Source: Dehalococcoidia bacterium
GTDB taxonomy: Bacteria; Chloroflexota; Dehalococcoidia; SM23-28-2
Reading direction: 5' to 3'
Length of the DNA: 9,650 nucleotides
Assembly (NCBI GenBank): GCA_022866185.1
Contig: JALHUG010000318.1
Coordinates: 1-9,650 of the forward strand
Shown here: in pieces, positions 1-5,534 of the stretch
How the letters are laid out: the number at the start of each line of letters is the position of its first letter
Position numbering within the stretch: position 1 is the first letter of the stretch
Program-made: the position numbers and the translations under genes
Notes under the pieces: generated by a model
What the model saw: only the letters and a program-made list of their open reading frames with translations
Told to the model about the DNA's origin: nothing
The model's database searches: none

Positions 1-408
1 AGCCGGGCCTTCGTGGCGGAGCTTGTCGAGGGTGCAGAGCCGCAGCCCCTGTCCGATCTCTCAGACACCATCGACGCCGGCGAACACTTCAACCCCATCT
101 GGCGCCCCGATGGCCAGCGCATCGCCGTAGGCCGGACGCCTGGCGATGGCCCCGGTGCAGCAGCGCTGGTCCCCCTGACTGGAGGGGAGCTGGAGGAGGC
201 CACACCTGGGCCCGATCAGGGCTTCGACGTGCCGGCGGGCTGGTCGCCCGCGGCCAACTACCTGGCTGTACGCTCCTTCGAGGGGAGCTCGGCCGTCCAA
301 CCAGGCGGGGAGCATCTGGTGATCATCGAGTTGGGCAAGGGACGGCAGACAGTGGGCGACAACGGCAAGCTGGAATTCATCGGTTGGCTGGCCAGTGATT
401 CCCAGTAG
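1..408 (+). CDS. Beta-propeller (PD40/TolB-like) protein, C-terminal part, 5'-truncated
   Basis: The reading frame is open from base 1, so the gene begins upstream of the window; a GTG at 13 is only the first possible start inside it. About 135 residues are visible. Two segments look like PD40/TolB-type WD40-like blades: NPIWRPDGQRIAVGR, and later PAGWSPAANYLAVRSF, each with the W-x-P-(D)G-x-x-(I/L)A pattern. Such proteins form beta-propellers, usually periplasmic or extracytoplasmic, that bind proteins or ligands; the partner here cannot be told. The stop codon (406-408) lies inside the next gene, whose GTG start is at 395, so the two are probably translationally coupled. A secreted partner gene suggests a cell-surface role, by inference. 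The N-terminus, and hence any signal peptide or enzymatic domain, is outside the window. Confidence 0.6.
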   Translation, partial: SRAFVAELVEGAEPQPLSDLSDTIDAGEHFNPIWRPDGQRIAVGRTPGDGPGAAALVPLTGGELEEATPGPDQGFDVPAGWSPAANYLAVRSFEGSSAVQPGGEHLVIIELGKGRQTVGDNGKLEFIGWLASDSQ

Positions 409-2011
409 GCTACATCTCATAGTTGTCCTCTCGTCCCTGAGCCTGGCTCTCCTGGTGCAGGCCAACGGCCTGCCGCCGCCAGCGCGGGCGGACGACTTCG
501 ATCTGTGCCCAGCGACAGGCAGCCCCCTGGGGCCGTTCAACGTCATCTCCTACGACCCTGAGGACTATCGCACCGTCTATAACCAGACCTTCGAGCTGGC
601 GGCGGTCAATGCCCTCTTCCCCGATGACCCCTACTTCAGCGTGCCACCCCTGCAGACGGGCCCGCGGGTGCCCCGCACTCCGGTGCCGCCGACGGAGACA
701 GCCACCGCTACGCCGGCAACCTCGCCGACGCCTACGCCGACGGAGACTGTCGGCGCCGCGCTCGCAGCCTCGCCCACGCCGACGCCGACGCCGACGCCGA
801 CGGCCAGCGCTACGCCCACAGCCTCGCCCACGCCGACGGCGACTGCCACCGCCACGCCCACAGCCACGCCCACCGCCACGCCCAGGCCCAGAGGCACCCC
901 CACCCCCTCTCCTACCCCTTCGCCGACCATCTTCCCACCCATGGACAGCGGCCTCGTCGAGCCCTACATCCCTCCCACTATCCTCAAGGCCATCGGCTGG
1001 ATCGAGAGCTCGTGGTCGCAGGCGGCCTTCTCCGTACCCTACGGCGGCATCGGCCCGGCCCTCATCTCGCGCGACTGCGGCTATGGCATCATGCAGGTCA
1101 CCAGCGGCATGCAGAACACCACCGGCCAACCGACAGTGGGGCAGCTTATGTCGGCCGCCCATTTCGCCTACAACATCGCCCGCGGCACACGCATCCTGGC
1201 CGACAAATGGAACCTGGCCACCGACCTTCGCCCGATTGTGGCCGACCGCAACCCCCAGGTCATCGAGGACTGGTACTACGCTATCTGGAGCTACAACGGC
1301 TTCGCCTTCGTGAACCACCCCCTCAACCCCCGCTTTTCCGCCTGGCCGCGCACCTCTTACAGCTGTGGCCCCTTCGACGATGGCTTCAGCCACGACCGCT
1401 CCCAGTACCCCTACCAGGAGCTTGTCCTGGGCTGCATGGCTCATCCTCCTCAGCCAGAGGGGGTTGCCCTCTGGCGGGCTCAGGAGGTCACCCTGCCCGA
1501 CCTGTCACAGGTGGGCTTCGCCGAGGCCCTGAAGCTGGAGAACTTCGCCTGCGACACCTCCGACTACTGCTTCGACAGCATGGACATGCCGCGGCCCACC
1601 GTCTCCCATGCAGACCCGACGGAGGTGCACGGTGACCGCTCGACGATAGTGGGGTCGCCAGTGCTGGAGGCTAGCACCCTCAACATCGAGCTGACTGCTC
1701 GCCCTGAGGGCCTGAGTCAATCCTACGAAGTGAAGATCTCCAACTCCGGCACTGCCGTCCTCGTCTGGACGGCCACGCCTTCGGCTTCGTGGCTCCAGCT
1801 ATCGGCGAACCAGGGGCTGGCCTTGGGCAAGGAGCTGGGGGGCGACACGTCGACCCTGACCATTCAGGCCAACCTGGCAGGCCTGCCCAAGGGCAAGTAC
1901 GTTGGCACCATAAGCCTGGTGGCGCCCTACGCCAGTGGCACCCCCAAGACCATCACGGTGACTGTCAACGTTCGCGCCCAGTCCTTCGTGCCGGGCATCA
2001 CCAAGAGCTAG
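395..2011 (+). CDS. Secreted lytic-transglycosylase-like protein with Pro/Thr linker and BACON-like domain
   Basis: This 538-residue protein starts at GTG 395; a stop at 320-322 in the same frame limits any extension. Residues 1-32 look like a signal peptide: basic start, hydrophobic core LIVVLSSLSLALL, and an AxA-type cleavage site ARA before DD. Residues 93-182 are a Pro/Thr/Ala-rich low-complexity linker. Residues about 188-345 resemble an SLT (goose-lysozyme-like) transglycosylase fold: AIGWIESSW carries the candidate catalytic Glu204, GYGIMQVTSGM (229-239) matches the conserved GxxQ-type motif, and ARGTRILADKWN and DWYYAIWSYNG match the later helices. Such enzymes cleave peptidoglycan glycan strands. 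Residues about 425-527 look like a BACON/Ig-like beta-sandwich (WTATPSASWLQLSANQG, then KYVGTISLVAP and TITVTVNV), usually a binding or spacer module. Six cysteines lie after the signal peptide (38, 228, 324, 347, 386, 392) and could form disulfides. Actual muralytic activity is unproven; a cell-wall or glycan binding role is the alternative. Confidence 0.75.
   Translation: MIPSRLHLIVVLSSLSLALLVQANGLPPPARADDFDLCPATGSPLGPFNVISYDPEDYRTVYNQTFELAAVNALFPDDPYFSVPPLQTGPRVPRTPVPPTETATATPATSPTPTPTETVGAALAASPTPTPTPTPTASATPTASPTPTATATATPTATPTATPRPRGTPTPSPTPSPTIFPPMDSGLVEPYIPPTILKAIGWIESSWSQAAFSVPYGGIGPALISRDCGYGIMQVTSGMQNTTGQPTVGQLMSAAHFAYNIARGTRILADKWNLATDLRPIVADRNPQVIEDWYYAIWSYNGFAFVNHPLNPRFSAWPRTSYSCGPFDDGFSHDRSQYPYQELVLGCMAHPPQPEGVALWRAQEVTLPDLSQVGFAEALKLENFACDTSDYCFDSMDMPRPTVSHADPTEVHGDRSTIVGSPVLEASTLNIELTARPEGLSQSYEVKISNSGTAVLVWTATPSASWLQLSANQGLALGKELGGDTSTLTIQANLAGLPKGKYVGTISLVAPYASGTPKTITVTVNVRAQSFVPGITKS
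671..940 (+). repeat. Low-complexity Pro/Thr-Ala coding repeat (linker)
   Basis: This stretch encodes residues 93-182 of the secreted protein, mostly TP, TAT and SPTP units. It includes a perfect hexanucleotide tandem run of ACGCCG, about 4.5 copies at 776-802, followed by degenerate variants (gccacgcccac-type) to about 890. The bias against A/T leaves several other frames open through it, which produces spurious long ORFs on both strands. Such Thr/Pro linkers are common in extracellular proteins, where they act as extended, often glycosylated spacers. The repeat may vary in length between strains. Confidence 0.8.
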
Positions 2012-2055
2012 GGAATGGCCTGCGGCGCCATGATATACTGAAGCAGGAGTCTCAG

Positions 2056-2550
2056 ATGCTGGCCAGGACGATCGCTGCTGTCCGTCGTAATCATGCACTG
2101 GAGCATGCCACCATATCGATCCTGCTGGGAAGGATGGACCAGCACACGCGGTTGATAGGGCGGGCTTCCCCGGATGGCTTCTACATCTACGGTAACGTCC
2201 CGGCCGAGAAGATCGGCGAGTGCGCCGCCGAGGGGCTGGCTCGCCTCAAGCAAGGCGAGTCGCAGTTGGCCGTATCGCCTCTTTGCGGCACCAACCTGGC
2301 GCTGGCTGGCATCATGGCCGGGCTGGCCTCCCTGCTGGCTGCGGGCAAACGGCGTCGATTCGAGCGCCTGCCCAACGTCCTCACGGCGGCTGTGCTGGCC
2401 GTGGTGGCCGCCCAGCCCCTGGGCCGCCTGGTTCAGAAGCACGTCACCACCTCTGCCGACCTCGATGACCTGGAGATCGTGGGCGTGACCCGCGTGGGAA
2501 AGGGCCTGATCCCTCGGTACAAGGTGAAGACGGTCTATCGGGGGGCCTAG
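2056..2550 (+). CDS. DUF6391-like small membrane protein
   Basis: The protein has 164 residues starting at ATG 2056, chosen because AGGAG (2045-2049) sits 6 nt upstream; the frame is open back to 1789, but that part overlaps the previous gene. An extended -10-like TGATATACT (2031-2039) lies just before, but a transcript from it would begin within the ribosome binding site, so read-through from upstream is as likely. The N-terminal part (1-78) has the motif RRNHALEHATISILLGR and a segment around SPDGFYIYGNVPAEKI, which I recognise as typical of DUF6391, a family of unknown function seen in Cyanobacteria and Chloroflexota. Two hydrophobic segments follow, about 81-97 and 107-126, separated by a basic KRRRFER loop, giving a probable helical hairpin in the membrane. 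A hydrophilic tail (127-164) ends the protein. H13-x-x-E16-H17 forms an HxxEH pattern (see findings). Function is unknown. Confidence 0.75.
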   Translation: MLARTIAAVRRNHALEHATISILLGRMDQHTRLIGRASPDGFYIYGNVPAEKIGECAAEGLARLKQGESQLAVSPLCGTNLALAGIMAGLASLLAAGKRRRFERLPNVLTAAVLAVVAAQPLGRLVQKHVTTSADLDDLEIVGVTRVGKGLIPRYKVKTVYRGA

Positions 2551-2578
2551 GCGACAGGCCCGGTCGGCGCCGTCCAGG

Positions 2579-2608
2579 TTGACGACGACAACAGGTGGTT
2601 GCTACATT
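2579..2608 (+). promoter_or_regulatory. Putative sigma70-type promoter of tRNA-Arg
   Basis: TTGACG (2579-2584) and TACATT (2603-2608) are separated by 18 bp, matching the -35 box at 5 of 6 and the -10 box at 4 of 6 positions. Transcription would start near 2615, about 23 nt before the mature tRNA. A small GCCTG/CAGGC hairpin (2620-2633) falls in the leader that would be trimmed. Confidence 0.5.
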
Positions 2609-2637
2609 GAAATGGGCTTGCCTGGCGGCAGGCCGGT

Positions 2638-2713
2638 GCCCCTGTAGCTCAAGGGACAGAGCGACTGCCTTCTAAGCAGTTGGCTGCAGGTTCGAGTCCT
2701 GCCAGGGGCGCCA
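2638..2713 (+). tRNA. tRNA-Arg (anticodon TCT)
   Basis: The cloverleaf can be folded by eye with no mismatch. Acceptor GCCCCTG (2638-2644) pairs with CAGGGGC (2703-2709). The D stem is GCTC/GAGC (2647-2650 with 2659-2662). The anticodon stem is ACTGC/GCAGT (2664-2668 with 2676-2680) around the loop CTTCTAA, giving anticodon TCT at 2671-2673, which reads AGA (and possibly AGG) arginine codons. The variable loop has 5 nt, and the T stem GCAGG/CCTGC (2686-2690 with 2698-2702) encloses TTCGAGT. The discriminator is G2710 and CCA is encoded (2711-2713). Length is 76 nt. Confidence 0.95.
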
Positions 2714-2725
2714 ACGGCCCATTCT

Positions 2726-2774
2726 CCCCGAAGAGGGGGACTACGGGCAGGCTGAACAGTCGGGGCTTCTTTTT
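2726..2774 (+). terminator. Possible terminator after tRNA-Arg
   Basis: CCCCGA (2726-2731) can pair with TCGGGG (2760-2765), and CTTCTTTTT (2766-2774) follows directly, as in a Rho-independent terminator. The 28-nt loop is long, and a competing short hairpin (TCCCC 2725-2729 with GGGGA 2736-2740) exists, so this is tentative. It would separate the tRNA from the acyl-CoA synthetase gene. Confidence 0.35.
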
Positions 2775-2806
2775 GCTGAGGGTCTCGGGATGGGGAAGGC
2801 AGGTCT

Positions 2807-4399
2807 ATGCAATCAAGAGAGGCGATCGAAGAAGCACTGGCAAGAAGGCTCCTCCTGGGGGAGCTGGTTGCCCGCAACTCCCGCAAGTTTCCGGACAAAG
2901 AGGCCGTTGTCTACGGCAACACGCGCCTGACCTACCGCGAGTTCAACGCCCGCATCAATCGCCTGGCCCACGCCCTCTTGGATATGGGAGTCAAGAAAGG
3001 GGAGAAGGTCGCCATCCTTCTCTTCAACTGCAACCAGTACCTGGAGGCCTACTTCGCCCTGGCCAAGATTGGTGCAATAACCGTTCCCCTGAACTTTCGC
3101 CTCCATCCGGAAGAGCTCAAGTACATCATCAACAACTCCGATGCCGTGGCTCTCATCCTGGGAGAGGCTTTCGTTGGCCTCATCAGGGGGATGCAGAAGG
3201 ACCTCCCCCAGGTTAGACAGTACATCTCGGTGACTGAGAAGCCGGCGGAAGGGATGTTTCATTTCGAGAGCCTTCTCCAGAAGTATCCCGACGATGAACC
3301 GCTCATCCTGCTGGAGGAGGACGACCCCGTTTTCATCATGTACACCGCCGGAACGACCGGCAGGCCCAAGGGGGCCGTCCTTACCCACAAGAACCAGACC
3401 GCGGTGTGGACTCTGGCTGCCCTAGAGTTCAGCCGCGAACCTGACCTTGGTGACATGGCGGCCTGGCGAACTTGCGCTGCTCCCCCCATCTTTCACATAG
3501 CCTCCTTTGGCACCTGCCTGGTCAATCTCCTTGTTGGGGCCACGGTCATCCTGCCGACCGAGGTCTTCAACCCGGTGGAGATCATGCAGAGCCTGGAGCG
3601 GGAGAGGTGCAACGCGGTTCTCCTGATCCCTGCCATGGCCAACTTCCTGCTCCAGATTCCCAACCTGGACAAGTACGACACCAGCTCTCTGGAGGCTTGG
3701 TTCTCGGGAGCGTCCATACTGCCCACCGAGCTGCGAAAGCGGATCATGAAAGCCTTCCCCCACGTAAAGATCTTCGACTGCTTTGGTCAGACAGAGTCGG
3801 GGGCTCTGGTCGCCATCCTCAGGCACTCGGACGCGGAGCGAAAGGTGGCCTCGGTGGGCAGAGCCCTTCCCCTTGTCGAGATCCGGGTGGTGGATGCCCA
3901 GGACCGGGATGTGCCCATGGGCGAGGTGGGAGAAGCCGTTTATCGCGGCCCCAACATCATGACGGAATACTACAACGACCCGCAGGCGAACGCCGAGGCC
4001 TTCAGGGGCGGCTGGTTCCACTCCGGCGACCTGGTGCGGCAGGACGAAGAGGGCTACATCTACGTTGTCGACCGCAAGAAGGACATGATCGTCAGCGGCG
4101 GTGAGAATATCTATCCGGCGGAGGTCGAGGAGGTCCTCTACGGGCACCCCAAGATCCTGGAGGCGGCGGTCATCGGCGTCCACGATGAGGAGTGGGGCGA
4201 GAGCGTCAAGGCTATCGTGGTCATCAAGCCAGGGGAAACGCTGACCGAGGATGAGGTCATCGAGTTCTGCAAGGAGCACCTGGCCAGCTACAAGAAGCCC
4301 AGGTCCGTCGATTTCATCGATTCTCTCCCCCGCAATCCGGCGATGAAGGTTCAGAAGACCGTCTTGCGGCAGAGATACGGCAAGGCGGTGACGTACTAG
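2807..4399 (+). CDS. AMP-forming acyl-CoA synthetase (FadD-like)
   Basis: This 530-residue member of the ANL adenylating superfamily is full length for the family. The ATP-binding P-loop is YTAGTTGRPKG (179-189). FGQTES (326-331) corresponds to the A5 YGxTE motif. HSGD (405-408) carries the ATP-ribose Asp. DRKKDMIVSGGENIYP (422-437) is the A8 hinge region. The C-terminal subdomain ends with PRNPAMKVQK, where Lys514 sits at the place of the catalytic A10 lysine. The enzyme should activate a carboxylic acid with ATP to an acyl-AMP and then to the acyl-CoA. Chain length cannot be told; medium- or long-chain fatty acids, or an aryl acid, are all possible. It is cytosolic, with no signal peptide. 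The ATG at 2807 follows AAGG (2796-2799) at 7 nt. No clear promoter was found in the 93 bp after the tRNA. It stands alone and converges on the GNAT gene. Confidence 0.9.
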   Translation: MQSREAIEEALARRLLLGELVARNSRKFPDKEAVVYGNTRLTYREFNARINRLAHALLDMGVKKGEKVAILLFNCNQYLEAYFALAKIGAITVPLNFRLHPEELKYIINNSDAVALILGEAFVGLIRGMQKDLPQVRQYISVTEKPAEGMFHFESLLQKYPDDEPLILLEEDDPVFIMYTAGTTGRPKGAVLTHKNQTAVWTLAALEFSREPDLGDMAAWRTCAAPPIFHIASFGTCLVNLLVGATVILPTEVFNPVEIMQSLERERCNAVLLIPAMANFLLQIPNLDKYDTSSLEAWFSGASILPTELRKRIMKAFPHVKIFDCFGQTESGALVAILRHSDAERKVASVGRALPLVEIRVVDAQDRDVPMGEVGEAVYRGPNIMTEYYNDPQANAEAFRGGWFHSGDLVRQDEEGYIYVVDRKKDMIVSGGENIYPAEVEEVLYGHPKILEAAVIGVHDEEWGESVKAIVVIKPGETLTEDEVIEFCKEHLASYKKPRSVDFIDSLPRNPAMKVQKTVLRQRYGKAVTY

Positions 4400-4418
4400 C
4401 ACCAGCGCGCCCGGACGC

Positions 4419-4431
4419 GGCCGAGACGGCC
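4419..4431. terminator. Hairpin between convergent genes
   Basis: GGCCG (4419-4423) and CGGCC (4427-4431) form a perfect 5-bp stem around AGA. It lies exactly between the stop codon of the acyl-CoA synthetase (4397-4399) and that of the minus-strand gene (4433-4435). No T-tract follows on either strand, so bidirectional termination is suggested mainly by position. Confidence 0.3.
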
Positions 4432-4432
4432 T

Positions 4433-5341
4433 CTAGTACCAGATCGAGGGCATAGAGGCCCCGGCCGGGGCCTCATAGGTTCCCCTGACCATCAGGGTCC
4501 CCAACTCGGAGAGCGAGAACCCCGCCTGAAGCGCCCAGCGCAGCAGCGACGGACAGCTCACCGGCACGACTGGCCTGAGATCGCCGGGGGCTAGTCTGGC
4601 CGCGCCGACGATCAAGTCCTTCAGGGCCTCCTCATCCCTGGCCACTGCTGGGCCCATTAGAATGCCGCTCGGGGTGGGAAAGCGGCAGACGAATCCGACG
4701 AGACGCCCCTCACGCTCAACCACCAGTGGTCGGACAAATGGCATTATCGTTTTCACATCCCCACGTCGCCGAAAACCAAGCACGTCCAGGCTAAGGTCAT
4801 CCAGCGCATCAAGGTCTTGAGGCGTGCACTCCCTGATAGCGCCAACGGTACGCTCATCGTCGGGTGGCCTGCCTCTCAGGAAAGCTATTTCCTCCTTGGC
4901 ATCGAAGCCCAAACGGCAGTAGAGACTAAAGGAGACCATGTTGTAGGCTGTCTGTAACAGCCGCACCGACTGGAAACCAGAGACCTCGGCTTGTTCCAGG
5001 AGGGCCTCCATGACCATTCTCCCCAGGCCTCGCCCCTGGTGTTCAACCCCAACGGCTACAGGGCCCACGCCGGCGATGTCGTTTCGCTGGTCGAGGAAGT
5101 TGACAGCCAGCGGCTGACCGCCCTCAATGGCCACAAAGGAGGTGAACCCCTCACGCCGACTCAGGTTGCGCATGTGGAGGGTAGCGAAATCTAGTGACTC
5201 GTAGATGGGCTTGAAGCCGTGTCGGATGGCAACGTCTCGGAAGGCTTCATAGACCAGCTTGCCCACCGCCTCGACCTGATCGGGCACCATGCCAACAATT
5301 GCTGTCGATTCTGTCGGATTGTTAGCCCGCTCAGACTGCAT
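4433..5341 (-). CDS. Two-domain GNAT family N-acetyltransferase
   Basis: The protein has 302 residues with start ATG at 5341. AGGAGGG (5352-5358, minus strand) precedes it, and a promoter lies at 5403-5430, inside the longer open frame that would begin at 5437; both favour the shorter start. The N-terminal half is a GNAT fold: the acetyl-CoA pyrophosphate-binding loop is HQGRGLGR (residues 101-108, the Q/RxxGxG/A type), preceded by VGPVAVGVE and followed by an alpha helix and the typical AYNMVSFSLYCRLGF strand-helix (about 132-146). The C-terminal half (about 165-302) resembles the second, degenerate domain found in proteins annotated as GNAT plus Acetyltransf_18; it contains VEREGRLVGFVCR and LLRWALQAGFSLSELGTLMVRG, the latter like the closing element of that domain. 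It should transfer an acetyl group to an amine; the substrate is unknown. It is transcribed divergently from the iron operon. Confidence 0.85.
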   Translation of the reverse strand: MQSERANNPTESTAIVGMVPDQVEAVGKLVYEAFRDVAIRHGFKPIYESLDFATLHMRNLSRREGFTSFVAIEGGQPLAVNFLDQRNDIAGVGPVAVGVEHQGRGLGRMVMEALLEQAEVSGFQSVRLLQTAYNMVSFSLYCRLGFDAKEEIAFLRGRPPDDERTVGAIRECTPQDLDALDDLSLDVLGFRRRGDVKTIMPFVRPLVVEREGRLVGFVCRFPTPSGILMGPAVARDEEALKDLIVGAARLAPGDLRPVVPVSCPSLLRWALQAGFSLSELGTLMVRGTYEAPAGASMPSIWY

Positions 5342-5402
5342 CGTAGTGCTACCCTCCTCACAACGTCCTCTCTGACGCTGGAATGAACCGCGTTGTCTAC
5401 CC

Positions 5403-5430
5403 AGTATAGGCCGCCAACATGCGTCGTCAA
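5403..5430 (-). promoter_or_regulatory. Promoter of the GNAT gene
   Basis: On the minus strand, TTGACG (5430 to 5425) and TATACT (5408 to 5403) are 16 bp apart, each matching its sigma70 consensus at 5 of 6 positions. Transcription would start near 5396, giving a leader of about 55 nt that contains the AGGAGGG ribosome binding site. Confidence 0.6.
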
Positions 5431-5487
5431 GAACCACTTGCCGTTCCTGGTTCTCTGCCAGAGTTGCTTGAGAAGGGCCGTTGGCTC

Positions 5488-5516
5488 TTGCTTATTCGGG
5501 CAGGCTAATTTATAAT
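5488..5516 (+). promoter_or_regulatory. Promoter of the feo operon
   Basis: A perfect TATAAT (5511-5516) lies exactly 17 bp after TTGCTT (5488-5493). Transcription would start near 5523, only about 11 nt before the start codon at 5534. A short hairpin AAGGGCC-GTT-GGCTCTT (5473-5489, one G-T wobble) overlaps the edge of the -35 box; its meaning is unknown. The rest of the intergenic region 5342-5533 holds the GNAT promoter and nothing else that I can name. Confidence 0.65.
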
Positions 5517-5534
5517 TAGGTTAGCCTAAGAAAA
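5502..5534 (+). promoter_or_regulatory. IdeR/DtxR iron box (operator) at the feo promoter
   Basis: TTAGGTTAGCCTAAGAAAA (5516-5534) matches the known 19-bp IdeR/DtxR box consensus TWAGGTTAGSCTWACCTWA at 16 of 19 positions, all three mismatches being in the right half-site. A second symmetry overlaps it: AGGCTAA (5502-5508) and TTAGCCT (5521-5527) form an inverted repeat centred on the -10 box. Metal-loaded repressor bound here would cover the -10, the transcription start and the start codon. The DtxR-family gene immediately downstream is the obvious candidate to bind it. Confidence 0.75.

Noticed and set aside
410..1444. Long minus-strand open frame of 344 codons, and other frames (609-1313 plus, 631-942 minus) across the linker
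   Set aside because: They are Arg/Gly/Val-rich shadows produced by the Thr/Pro-coding repeat; they show no domain, and the plus-strand frame 395-2011 has a signal peptide and recognisable domains.
2543..2561. GGGCCT/AGGCCC hairpin over the stop codon of the DUF6391-like gene as terminator
   Set aside because: The 6-bp stem is perfect with a 7-nt loop, but no T-tract follows, so I do not call it a terminator.
2638..2713. tRNA-Arg as an integration site for a mobile element
   Set aside because: No integrase, no repeated tRNA 3' end and no change in gene style was seen next to it.
2602..2898. Minus-strand open frame over the tRNA, with APGRTRTCSQLLRRQSL
   Set aside because: This is the well-known type of false ORF read from the antisense of a tRNA gene; the tRNA folds perfectly.
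3422..4402. Minus-strand open frame of 326 codons opposite the acyl-CoA synthetase
   Set aside because: It mirrors the GC-rich third positions of a clear, full-length enzyme gene and has no recognisable domain.
5342..5437. Longer start for the GNAT gene at 5437
   Set aside because: The extra 32 residues overlap a good promoter (5403-5430) and an AGGAGGG site that fits the start at 5341.
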